A stretch of DNA of 9,990 nucleotides. It comes from Spirochaeta sp. UBA2779 (lineage in GTDB: Bacteria > Spirochaetota > Spirochaetia > DSM-2461). Of the stretch, positions 1-6,537 are shown piece after piece (position 1 is the first letter of the stretch; the number at the start of each line of letters is the position of its first letter). The stretch covers positions 31,122 to 41,111 of the forward strand of contig DEIH01000270.1 in the NCBI GenBank assembly GCA_002352375.1, read 5' to 3'. A program made the position numbers and the translations under genes. Under the pieces are notes generated by a model that saw only the letters and a list, made by a program, of their open reading frames with translations, did no database searches and was not told the DNA's origin.

Positions 1-779
1 AACTCGGGATTCACAGATCGGATTTCGGTTATTACGGTCCGCAGACGTTCTTTGAAATGAGTCCTCCACATGTGGGGTGATATCAGCATACCCCGTTGAG
101 TGCCCATATCATCACCCAGCCATATGAAATCCGCACCCATGGCGGCCAGACGCTTGCCGACGCCGATGCTGTAATCCTGAATCTGATCCATGAGTTCGAA
201 GATGTAATCTTCTTCCATGGTAAGACCGATAAGAAATTTCTCCAGACCGATCATGTGCCAGGCCCCTTCGAATATCGTGCATTCGAGATCGCCGCAGATG
301 GCGTAGTCTTCAGCGTAATCGTCCATTATTCGGTAGGCGAGATTGAAACGGCCGGGAGCCTCGGGATCCGGATAGGGAAAATCTCGAACTCCGGCTACGG
401 TACACGCTTCGGCAAGAGGATATTCCACCTGTTCGACGTAATAACCAACCTTCTTATAGGTTATGTTCCATTCGTCGGCATACAGGTTTCCACCCAGATT
501 CCGTGTCGGTGAATCCGAGGGAGCACAGGCCCCGATTCCCACGACATCGTTGCCGCAACGGGTAAGTATTTCATGAAATGACACCCGGTTCTGGGACAGC
601 GGGGAATCAGCTAAGGTATATTTTTCGATGTCGAGAGAAGCGGCAAGGGATTCGGCGAGTTCGGGTGTAATTGTCAAATACACAGGTACACGGTCGGGTT
701 CTTTATGATCGAAAGCCTCCAGAACACGTTCCCTGGATGTCATCGTATCCAAGTAGGGATCGAATCTCACATCAGTCAT
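1..779 (-). CDS. URO-D superfamily protein (methyltransferase-like), C-terminus cut by window edge
   Basis: I translated this frame by hand: it is open for 259 codons and leaves the window at base 1 without a stop. The N-terminus carries the usual opening of uroporphyrinogen-decarboxylase-fold proteins, TSRERVLEAFDHKEPDRVPV (residues 14-33). ADEW lies at about 101-104, GDDMGTQRG at 222-230 and SPHMW at 234-238, the last two being a standard URO-D/MtaA-type signature. Family members are usually about 340-370 residues, so roughly a quarter is missing, including the C-terminal region where the methyltransferase branch (MtaA, CmuA, MtvA-like) binds zinc. The ATG at 779 follows the SDR stop by 16 bases; AGGAG lies about 13 bases upstream, a long spacing. 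A second ATG at 743 has no clear ribosome site. Membership in the superfamily is secure, but true heme synthesis is unlikely in this sugar operon. Methyl transfer from an O-methyl cyclitol is a hypothesis only. Confidence 0.85.
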   Translation of the reverse strand, partial: MTDVRFDPYLDTMTSRERVLEAFDHKEPDRVPVYLTITPELAESLAASLDIEKYTLADSPLSQNRVSFHEILTRCGNDVVGIGACAPSDSPTRNLGGNLYADEWNITYKKVGYYVEQVEYPLAEACTVAGVRDFPYPDPEAPGRFNLAYRIMDDYAEDYAICGDLECTIFEGAWHMIGLEKFLIGLTMEEDYIFELMDQIQDYSIGVGKRLAAMGADFIWLGDDMGTQRGMLISPHMWRTHFKERLRTVITEIRSVNPE

Positions 780-795
780 ATTTCGAGTTCCACTC

Positions 796-1584
796 CTAAT
801 CCATTCCACCGATGACATTCTGGTTGAAATCGACCAACGAACCGGTCATCATTTCTGATATGTCACTGAGCAGGTACGACACGAAACCGGAGACGTCTTC
901 GGGTTCCAGGAGCCGCTTGAAGGGTTGAGATTTTTCAGCGTCCTCAAGCCAGTTCTCAGGTTTCCCGGATGCAATCTGAATCCGGTGTTCATTGGGGGTA
1001 TTCATCCATCCGATAAGAATGCCGTTAACGCGGATTCGATCCGATCTGAGAGCATGGGCGACGTTTTTTGTCAGTGTGGCCAAAGTCCCTTTGGAAGCCG
1101 AATAGACCATCAGATTGGGGGATCCTCCATGAGCCTGGTTGCTGATGATATTGACGATGCTGCCGCGGATTCCTTTCTCTTTCATATGGCGCACTGTATC
1201 CTGTATCAGGAGAAAGGGAGCTCTGGCATTTACATTCATCAAGAGGTTCCAATGTTCAACCGTAGCATCTTCAATACTGCTGCGGTCGGTGATTCCTGCA
1301 ACATTTACCAGACCATGAATCATGCCGAAAGAAATTACAGCTTCAGAAACAACTCGGCGGCAGTCATCCTCGAACTGGAGATCGGCTTTGACAAAACGGC
1401 ATCTGCAGCCGATGGATTCGATTTCTGAGCTTACCTTGTCTCCATTTCCGCTGTTTCTACCGCAAATCAGGATTCCTTCGGCTCCCTGTACCGCCAGATC
1501 CAGCGCAATTTCTCTCCCAAGACCCTGAGTACTCCCGGTTACGATGTAGTTGCGCCCGGCAAATGGCAAGTTGTTCTGTTTCAT
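796..1584 (-). CDS. SDR-family NAD(P)-dependent oxidoreductase
   Basis: A 262-residue classical short-chain dehydrogenase/reductase, full length for the family and probably cytosolic. The cofactor motif TGSTQGLG covers residues 16-23, NVAG 94-97, and the catalytic set is Asn in NVNA (117-120), Ser148 in IISNQ, Tyr161 and Lys165 in YSASK. The C-terminal MTGSLVDFNQ is typical of SDRs that oxidise or reduce polyols and sugars. The ATG at 1584 has a good site, AGGAG, 8-9 bases upstream. It follows the ABC permease by 146 bases and precedes the URO-D-type gene by 16 bases, so it is likely a late gene of the transport operon. The position suggests oxidation of an imported cyclitol or a derivative to a keto form. 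The substrate cannot be read from sequence. Confidence 0.92.
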   Translation of the reverse strand: MKQNNLPFAGRNYIVTGSTQGLGREIALDLAVQGAEGILICGRNSGNGDKVSSEIESIGCRCRFVKADLQFEDDCRRVVSEAVISFGMIHGLVNVAGITDRSSIEDATVEHWNLLMNVNARAPFLLIQDTVRHMKEKGIRGSIVNIISNQAHGGSPNLMVYSASKGTLATLTKNVAHALRSDRIRVNGILIGWMNTPNEHRIQIASGKPENWLEDAEKSQPFKRLLEPEDVSGFVSYLLSDISEMMTGSLVDFNQNVIGGMD

Positions 1585-1709
1585 GAATGTTCTCTCCTAA
1601 TTCCGGCCAAACTTCCGAAAACTGTAATCTCCTTCGCACCTTTATAACCCATAAAAAAGGCGAGGTTGCCGACGGGACTGATTCCCCGTGAATCGGCAAA
1701 CTCACCCAT
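1581..1709 (-). CDS. Candidate 42-residue small ORF between permease and SDR
   Basis: ATG at 1709-1707 begins an ORF of 42 codons ending in a TGA that overlaps the SDR start as ATGA, the same coupling seen at iolB/aldolase. The peptide starts MGEFADSRGISPVGN and ends IRREHS, with a hydrophobic stretch NLAFFMGYKGAKEITVF around residues 15-31. Its codons (GCC, ATC, CCC, GTC, GGC, AAC, CTC) look like those of the neighbouring genes. It is also in frame with the permease TAG stop, with no stop in between. Against it: the upstream site is weak (GGGA about 8 bases before ATG), it resembles nothing I recognise, and 49 open codons in a row can happen by chance. It overlaps a terminator-like hairpin, so it could be a leader-type peptide, a real small protein, a vestige, or nothing. 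Confidence 0.3.
   Translation of the reverse strand: MGEFADSRGISPVGNLAFFMGYKGAKEITVFGSLAGIRREHS
1653..1703 (-). terminator. Terminator-like hairpin with U tract between permease and SDR
   Basis: On the minus strand GAG-T-TTGCCGA pairs with TCGGCAA-C-CTC. An inner CGGG/CCCG stem lies after a 4-base bulge, with an 8-base loop. Three bases after the stem comes a run of six T (complement of 1653-1658). This is the layout of an intrinsic terminator or attenuator, placed 28 bases after the permease stop. It would reduce transcription into the SDR and URO-D genes. The bulge and the T/C mismatch weaken it, so partial termination is more likely than complete. Confidence 0.45.
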
Positions 1710-1730
1710 AAAAATATCCCGGGCAGCGGA

Positions 1731-2747
1731 CTACCTTGATACCTGATGCCTCATCGTGTCGATAATAACCGCAATAAGGATAATAAGACCCTTAAGAATC
1801 TGTTGCCAGTATGACGAGACACCCATCAGGTCCAGACCATTGTTCATCACCGCGATGATGAGTGTACCGACAACCGTACCACCAATCGTGCCGATACCGC
1901 CCTGGAGACTGGTACCTCCGATAACCGCACTGGCGATGGCATCCAACTCATACATGTTACCGGCACTGGGTTGGCCGGCACTGATCCTCGATGTGAGTAC
2001 CACAGCGGCAATACCGCTCAGAAGACCCGCATATCCATAAACCAGGATTTTATGCCGGTCGACATTGACGCCGCAAATATAAGCAGCCTGTTCATTCCCA
2101 CCAAGAGCATAGGTGAATTTACCGAATCGGGTATTGGATAAAAGAAAATTGGAGACCAGGATCACAACCAGAAAAACAAGTACCGGGACCGGGATAAAAA
2201 AGTTCTGTCCAAAATCCAGGATTGTTCCCTGACCGAGTTGCTGAAAGGAAGGTGTCAGATTGTCCACAGGCCGTCCATTGGTTACAAGAAATGCGACACC
2301 CCGGGCAATGGTCATCATTCCGAGGGTGGCAATGAAGGGTGGTATCTTGAATTTCGCATGAAGCGCACCATTGATAGAACCAGCCAATATACCCAGCAGC
2401 ATTGCCGCGATAACCGGTATGATCATCGGGAGGTGCAACACGTTCCTTGCCAGCATAGCGGAGAGAACTCCGATCATAGCCACCAAAGAACCTGAAGAAA
2501 GGTCGATACCTCCGGTAATAATAACGAAAGTGACTCCCATGGCGATAATGCCGATCACCGACGACTGTCTCAGCACATTGACAATGTTCCGGAACTTCAG
2601 AAAAACAGAAGTACCGTTGCTGATTGTAAGAACAGACAGAAGAATACATATCCCTATAAAGATTAAAAGAATACCATATTTATTGACGAATGCCTTTAAT
2701 TTGAAACTCTTTCCCGTTTTTGTGTCGGGTACGCTTGTATCACTCAT
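1731..2747 (-). CDS. CUT2-type sugar/inositol ABC transporter permease
   Basis: A 338-residue inner-membrane permease of the RbsC/MglC/YjfF type, normal length, with about ten hydrophobic segments. The first starts near residue 24. TGGIDLSSGS (78-87) is the family signature, and GGNEQAAYICGV (216-227) is the cytoplasmic loop expected to contact the ATPase. SAVIGGTSLQGG (273-284) is also characteristic. It presumably forms a homodimeric channel with the ATPase encoded just upstream and the binding protein two genes upstream. The ATG at 2747 is 14 bases after the ATPase stop and has a strong GGAGG about 9 bases before it. Only one permease gene is present, as is usual for this class. Substrate is assigned from context (inositol or a close cyclitol), not from residues. 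Confidence 0.95.
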   Translation of the reverse strand: MSDTSVPDTKTGKSFKLKAFVNKYGILLIFIGICILLSVLTISNGTSVFLKFRNIVNVLRQSSVIGIIAMGVTFVIITGGIDLSSGSLVAMIGVLSAMLARNVLHLPMIIPVIAAMLLGILAGSINGALHAKFKIPPFIATLGMMTIARGVAFLVTNGRPVDNLTPSFQQLGQGTILDFGQNFFIPVPVLVFLVVILVSNFLLSNTRFGKFTYALGGNEQAAYICGVNVDRHKILVYGYAGLLSGIAAVVLTSRISAGQPSAGNMYELDAIASAVIGGTSLQGGIGTIGGTVVGTLIIAVMNNGLDLMGVSSYWQQILKGLIILIAVIIDTMRHQVSR

Positions 2748-2761
2748 ACTATCTACCTCCG

Positions 2762-4267
2762 TTAAAGTGTTAGTGCCTCACCGGCAGCTAGTTGCAGAAT
2801 ACGCTCCTGCGTTGCGTCTTTTCGCGAGAGTTCCCCGGCCTTTTTACCTTCATGCATAACGACAATACGATCACTCATTCCGAGAACCTCAGGCATCTCT
2901 GAGGAGACCATAACGATCGCCTTACCGAGTTCAGCAAGTTTACTTGTCAACTTATGTATCTCCGATTTAGCACCTACGTCGATACCCCGGGTGGGTTCGT
3001 CAAGGAAAAGGATATCCGGCTCGGTTAAAAGCCAACGGGCAATTAAAACCTTCTGTTGATTGCCGCCACTCAAATTAACTACCCTCTGGGCCAAGCTTGG
3101 AGTCTTCAGTGAAAGAGCCTTACGCTGCTTCTCGCACTCAACTTTCATCCTTTTGAAATTCAGACCAATTTTGTTCATGAAGTTGCCGATGCTGGAATAC
3201 ACCATATTGTCCATAACCGACAATGGCAGGAACAATCCTGAAAGTTTGCGATCCTCGGTGAGCAAACCCATACCAATTTCGATTGCGTCCATGGGCTGAT
3301 CAATCTTTACCGGCTTACCGTCCACCAGAATTTCCCCTGAATCGGGGGGGTATACACCGAATATACTCTCAATCACTTCAGTCCTTCCGGATCCCATCAG
3401 ACCGGCTATACCCAGTATTTCACCCCTGCGTACTTCGAATGAGACATTCTCAAACTTGCCTTTAAGAGTGAGGTTTCGAACTTCCATCTTCACTTCACCA
3501 ATCTCGACATCCAATTTTGGGAAAAAATTGGTTAGTTCTCTACCTACCATCATGGAGATGAGTCCGTTCTTATCGATTTCTGAGGCAAGTTTGGTATCGA
3601 CAAAGGCTCCATCCCTCAGAACGGTTACTTCGTCTGCAATCTGAAAAACTTCGTCCATCTTATGGGTGATGTAAATAACAGCCACACCCTTTTCCCGGAG
3701 GTTGTTGATCATCCGGAACAGATGAGCCACTTCCTTTTCGGTAATTGCTGAGGTGGGCTCATCCATGATAATCAGTTTCGAGTTGTACGAAATAGCCGTG
3801 GCAATCTCCACCATCTGCATATTGGCAATACTGAGATCCACCATCTTCATGTCGGGATCGATGTCGATTCCGAGGCCTTTAAAAAGCTCCAGAGTCATCT
3901 CAGTCTGCTTTTTGGAATTAACCCAGCCGATCTTCCCACGAATCGGTTCCCGGCCAAGAAAGATGTTCTCAGCCACAGTCATGTACGGGATCGGTGAGAG
4001 CTCCTGATGGATCATGGAAATACCCAGGTTCAGACTGCTATGGATATCCATTTCTTCGTAGATGACTTCATCGAACCGTATAATACCGTCATCAGGGCGA
4101 TAGATTCCGAGAAGACACTTCATCAAAGTGGACTTTCCCGCTCCATTTTCTCCCATCAGGGCATGCACAGTACCAGCTTTAACCTTGAGAGTCACATCGC
4201 TGAGGGCCAGAACCCCCGGAAATTCTTTTCGGATGTGTTCCATCTCAAGGAGGTATTCTTCTGCCAT
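2762..4267 (-). CDS. CUT2-type sugar/inositol ABC transporter ATPase, two fused nucleotide-binding domains
   Basis: A 501-residue RbsA/MglA-type ATPase that powers import at the cytoplasmic face. Domain 1 has Walker A GENGAGKST (39-47), Q-loop HQE (87-89), an atypical signature LSIANMQ (145-151), Walker B LIIMDE (165-170) and H-loop His202. Domain 2 has a degenerate Walker A GLMGSGRTE (289-297) with Arg295 in place of Lys, a good signature LSGGNQQ (399-405), Walker B ILFLDE (419-424), and Ser456 where the H-loop histidine would be. Such asymmetry, with one competent composite site, is normal for this family rather than a sign of decay. The ATG at 4267 is preceded by AAGGAG with 7-base spacing. 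It lies 86 bases downstream of the binding-protein gene, across a strong hairpin, and 14 bases ahead of the permease gene. Confidence 0.96.
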   Translation of the reverse strand: MAEEYLLEMEHIRKEFPGVLALSDVTLKVKAGTVHALMGENGAGKSTLMKCLLGIYRPDDGIIRFDEVIYEEMDIHSSLNLGISMIHQELSPIPYMTVAENIFLGREPIRGKIGWVNSKKQTEMTLELFKGLGIDIDPDMKMVDLSIANMQMVEIATAISYNSKLIIMDEPTSAITEKEVAHLFRMINNLREKGVAVIYITHKMDEVFQIADEVTVLRDGAFVDTKLASEIDKNGLISMMVGRELTNFFPKLDVEIGEVKMEVRNLTLKGKFENVSFEVRRGEILGIAGLMGSGRTEVIESIFGVYPPDSGEILVDGKPVKIDQPMDAIEIGMGLLTEDRKLSGLFLPLSVMDNMVYSSIGNFMNKIGLNFKRMKVECEKQRKALSLKTPSLAQRVVNLSGGNQQKVLIARWLLTEPDILFLDEPTRGIDVGAKSEIHKLTSKLAELGKAIVMVSSEMPEVLGMSDRIVVMHEGKKAGELSRKDATQERILQLAAGEALTL

Positions 4268-4297
4268 TCCTCTGCTCCTTTTGGTTGGAATTAAATA

Positions 4298-4324
4298 AAT
4301 TCGGCGCCATATAGGCGCCGAATT
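4298..4324 (-). promoter_or_regulatory. Perfect 11-bp hairpin between binding-protein and ATPase genes
   Basis: AATTCGGCGCC and GGCGCCGAATT form a perfect 11-bp stem around a 5-base loop. On the coding (minus) strand it is followed by TTATTTAATT, a broken T-rich run. It begins about 30 bases after the binding-protein stop. Such elements commonly protect the upstream mRNA or cause partial termination, so that the binding protein is made in excess of the ATPase and permease. Which of the two acts here is inference. A smaller 6-bp hairpin, TAGAGC-AAA-GCTCTA (4342-4356), overlaps the binding-protein stop codon itself. Confidence 0.6.
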
Positions 4325-4353
4325 ACTAGTCGTTCACAATTTAGAGCAAAGCT

Positions 4354-5307
4354 CTATTCACCATACTTCGCCAAATACTTATCAGCGACATCGGGAGTAA
4401 CAACTTCGTAAGGGATGTCCCATACTGGCGGTAAATCTTCTCCATTAGCCGCTTTGATAGCCGCTTCGATTCCGCCAGCTCCCTGGCCATACGCATCCTG
4501 GAACACAGTGACGTCGAGCTTGCCCTCTTTCATAAGATGAAGAGCATCGGGTGTAGCATCGACACCGGCGATCAGTACCTGATCCAACAGGCCGACCTGC
4601 TCAAGTGCCATAGCCGCACCAATTGCGCTCTCATCATTGTTGGCTAGAACGGCATCAATGTGGATACCTGTCTGAATCCAGTTCTCCATCAGCTCAAGAG
4701 CTTTAGCACGCTGCCATTCTGAGGTGTCTTCCCGGACTATGTTTATATCGGGATACTTCGCAAAAACATCTTTGTTACCCTGGGTCCGGCCCATCTCTGC
4801 GGGATGACCAAACTGGCCGTGAATAATAACAACATCACCTTTACCATCGAGCAGTTCGGCGATCTTCTCCGCCTGCTTGGTACCGGCAAAGAGTTCATCA
4901 GAGCCGACATAGGTTGCCAGCTGGCTGAAATAAGGCTCTTCCGGGAATCGGTTCACTGCAACCAGAGGAATACCGGCTTTTTCCACTTCAGCCATGATGG
5001 GACCAATGGAACTGACTTGAACAGGAACGATAACGATAGCATCGACACCCTGAGTTACAAAGGTTTCAATCTGGCCTTGCTGAACAGCGGGATCGTTCTT
5101 GCCGTCAACCATTGTCATCTTGACACCGGCTTTTTCAGCAGCTGCCCTGAATCCGTCATGCATGTAGGACATCCACTTGTCATCAAAGTTAGCCGCGGCG
5201 ACACCGATGTGCAGCTGCTTTGCACCTTCATCTGCACCATTGGCCCAGAGACCAAAGCTGGCACTGAAGACCAGAAGCACGATCAATAACGAAACGATTC
5301 TTTTCAT
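4354..5307 (-). CDS. Periplasmic sugar/inositol-binding protein of ABC importer
   Basis: A 317-residue type I periplasmic binding protein (Peripla_BP_4, RbsB/IbpA-like). Residues 1-22 form a signal peptide: Lys-Arg, then a hydrophobic core, with likely cleavage after LWA before NGADE. There is no lipobox Cys, so the mature protein should be free in the periplasm, implying a diderm cell. Positions matching ligand contacts in the family are Asn119-Arg120 (VNRF), Arg200 (EWQRAKA), Asn224-Asp225 (ANNDES), Asp250 (AGVDA) and Gln270. The ATG at 5307 has a G-rich site, AAGGGGGG, about 6 bases upstream. It is the first gene of the transporter trio and lies directly after a Gfo-type dehydrogenase, within an iol locus, so inositol or an isomer is the best guess for ligand. 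Ribose- or galactose-type ligands cannot be excluded by motif alone. Confidence 0.93.
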   Translation of the reverse strand: MKRIVSLLIVLLVFSASFGLWANGADEGAKQLHIGVAAANFDDKWMSYMHDGFRAAAEKAGVKMTMVDGKNDPAVQQGQIETFVTQGVDAIVIVPVQVSSIGPIMAEVEKAGIPLVAVNRFPEEPYFSQLATYVGSDELFAGTKQAEKIAELLDGKGDVVIIHGQFGHPAEMGRTQGNKDVFAKYPDINIVREDTSEWQRAKALELMENWIQTGIHIDAVLANNDESAIGAAMALEQVGLLDQVLIAGVDATPDALHLMKEGKLDVTVFQDAYGQGAGGIEAAIKAANGEDLPPVWDIPYEVVTPDVADKYLAKYGE

Positions 5308-5340
5308 TTTTATCCCCCCTTTGGGATATATATTGGTTTA

Positions 5341-5388
5341 CGGCTTTAAGCAAGCCGCTTATCTATTCGAACCGATGAAATCGGTTCG
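5341..5388 (-). promoter_or_regulatory. Two tandem hairpins between Gfo dehydrogenase and binding-protein genes
   Basis: The 93-base gap holds two inverted repeats. CGAACCGAT/ATCGGTTCG is a perfect 9-bp stem with a 3-base loop (5368-5388); CGGCTT/AAGCCG is a 6-bp stem with a 5-base loop (5341-5357). The first begins 12 bases after the dehydrogenase stop. Neither is followed by a T run on the minus strand, so they do not look like classical intrinsic terminators. An mRNA processing or stability role, favouring the binding-protein message, is a reasonable inference. I saw no convincing promoter in this gap. Confidence 0.45.
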
Positions 5389-5400
5389 TTAAGATTACAA

Positions 5401-6417
5401 TTACCCGAGCACTATTTCCTTCTTCTGCTTGAAGGAATCAGTCATGGCAAAGCCTACTTCAGTAGCTTTTGTTCCATCCAGTGCCGAAACTATGGGCCGG
5501 CGCTCCTCGATAATACAGTCAATGAACTCCTGTGCTTCATTCAGGAACCCTTCCTGAAAACGTTCATAAAAGTCTTTGACGCATTCCTGCCGGGCTCCAT
5601 GGCCATCCAGGATTTCCACACGGCTTTTTGCAGGGGTTATTCCGATCTTCAGAATTCCCTTGGATCCGGTAATCTCCGTATGTGTGTCATGTCCGTGGAA
5701 AGCTGTCCGGCTCGCAGCGATAACAGCCATCTTTCCGTCTTCAAAGGTGGCAAGAACCACTGTATTGTCCGCATCATCAACTTCATCGAATGCCTTGTGA
5801 ACGTAACTGCCGCCTTTGGAATAGACGGTTTTCACCTCTGAGCCCAGGTACCACCGGGCCAGATCGATATCATGAACATTACAATCCAGAAAAATACCTC
5901 CGGAAGACGGCACAAAATCCACCTGAAACTCTGCATATTCATCCAGATCGACAGTTTGTGATCGAACCAGAAACGGCTCCCCGATAACACCATCGTCAAT
6001 CAGTTTTTTTGCATAGGCATAACTTGGATCAAAGCGCCGAACAAAGCCGACAAAGAAAACCTGTTTATTATGCCGGGAAACTACAGCTTCCACATTCCTG
6101 CATTCTTCTAGATTGACTCCCATGGGTTTCTCTGTGAAAACATGGAGCCCTTTTTCCAGAGCCTTGATAGACTGAGCAGAATGCATGGAAGAAGAGGTGA
6201 CAAGAAAAACCGCATCCAGATCGGCCTTAGCCAGCATCTCATCATAATCTGTGTAAGTTTCTGAGATACCAAGTTCCTTTTCAGCCCAGGCGAGTTCTTC
6301 GGGCACAATTGAACATGCTGCAGTCAGATCGGATCCAACCACTTTATACCGAAGATTCTGCGCATGCCGCTTACCAAGACGGCCCAGTCCTACAATTCCG
6401 ATTTTTACTGAACCCAT
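5401..6417 (-). CDS. Gfo/Idh/MocA-family dehydrogenase, probable inositol dehydrogenase
   Basis: A 338-residue NAD(P)-dependent dehydrogenase of the length usual for myo-inositol 2-dehydrogenases. The N-terminal Rossmann motif is GLGRLGKRH (10-18). EKP (96-98) supplies Lys97, the catalytic lysine position in this family. GFVRRFDPSY (124-133) follows, and LDCNVHDIDLARW (177-189) carries Asp178 and His182, matching the Asp/His pair of inositol dehydrogenases. I chose ATG 6417 because AAGGAGG lies 8 bases upstream. An earlier in-frame ATG at 6468 would place the start inside the promoter and operator. This is the first gene of the transport module and a distinct protein from the dehydrogenase at the right edge. 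It may use a different isomer (scyllo- or chiro-inositol) or a different inositol carbon, but this is inference. Confidence 0.9.
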   Translation of the reverse strand: MGSVKIGIVGLGRLGKRHAQNLRYKVVGSDLTAACSIVPEELAWAEKELGISETYTDYDEMLAKADLDAVFLVTSSSMHSAQSIKALEKGLHVFTEKPMGVNLEECRNVEAVVSRHNKQVFFVGFVRRFDPSYAYAKKLIDDGVIGEPFLVRSQTVDLDEYAEFQVDFVPSSGGIFLDCNVHDIDLARWYLGSEVKTVYSKGGSYVHKAFDEVDDADNTVVLATFEDGKMAVIAASRTAFHGHDTHTEITGSKGILKIGITPAKSRVEILDGHGARQECVKDFYERFQEGFLNEAQEFIDCIIEERRPIVSALDGTKATEVGFAMTDSFKQKKEIVLG

Positions 6418-6437
6418 TGTTCCGGCCTCCTTGATTC

Positions 6438-6449
6438 GTAAACGTTTAC
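6438..6449. promoter_or_regulatory. LacI-family-type operator O1 at the transport-operon promoter
   Basis: GTAAACGTTTAC is a perfect 12-bp palindrome with a central CG, the form typical of LacI/GalR-family operators. It lies 4 bases downstream of the predicted -10 box, covering the expected transcription start (about -2 to +10), where a bound repressor would block initiation. The cognate regulator gene is not in the window, so the protein family is inferred from the site alone. Confidence 0.7.
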
Positions 6450-6453
6450 CAAC

Positions 6454-6482
6454 ATTATTATCCTCCATTTTTTATCTGTCAA
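6454..6482 (-). promoter_or_regulatory. Sigma70-type promoter for the Gfo-ABC-SDR operon
   Basis: On the minus strand a perfect -35 TTGACA (6482-6477) is followed by a 17-base spacer and AATAAT (6459-6454), one mismatch from the consensus -10. Predicted start is near 6446-6447, giving a leader of about 30 bases with AAGGAGG ahead of ATG 6417. This is the best promoter in the window and separates the catabolic block from the transport module. Confidence 0.7.
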
Positions 6483-6491
6483 GCAAAAGTT

Positions 6492-6531
6492 GGAATATCA
6501 TACAAAGATTATTACTTAATCAATATATTCC
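6492..6531 (-). repeat. Nested AT-rich inverted repeat downstream of the aldolase gene
   Basis: Outer arms GGAATAT/ATATTCC (6492-6498 and 6525-6531) enclose an inner GATTA/TAATC stem (6507-6521) with a 5-base loop. It starts a few bases after the aldolase stop and ends just upstream of the -35 box, followed by TTTT on the coding strand. It could be a weak terminator for the iolG-C-B-J transcript, or AT-rich promoter upstream DNA. The stem is too AT-rich to call a terminator with confidence. Confidence 0.3.
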
Positions 6532-6537
6532 CATAAA

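Noticed and set aside
96..512. 138-codon plus-strand ORF at the left end
   Set aside because: It is antisense to the URO-D-family gene, whose minus-strand frame is open for 259 codons with clear family motifs. The plus-strand peptide shows no recognisable domain.
1457..1705. 82-codon minus-strand ORF spanning the permease-SDR gap in another frame
   Set aside because: It begins with GTG and runs far into the SDR coding region out of frame, so it is a shadow of the SDR gene.
5335..5340. Half-site GTTTAC, and a similar GGTAAAC near 8627-8633, as further operators
   Set aside because: Neither has a matching second half, so they do not resemble the two full palindromes and six- to seven-base matches are expected by chance.
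5308..5360. Possible promoter TTGCTT...TATATC ahead of the binding-protein gene
   Set aside because: Both boxes match poorly and the start would fall on the ribosome site itself, leaving almost no leader.
6405..6455. 16-codon minus-strand ORF with GGAGG six bases upstream of its ATG, overlapping the Gfo dehydrogenase start
   Set aside because: Its apparent ribosome site overlaps the promoter spacer and -10 region and its ATG lies upstream of the predicted transcription start. It could only be read on a readthrough transcript from the aldolase gene. Best explained as a by-product of promoter sequence.
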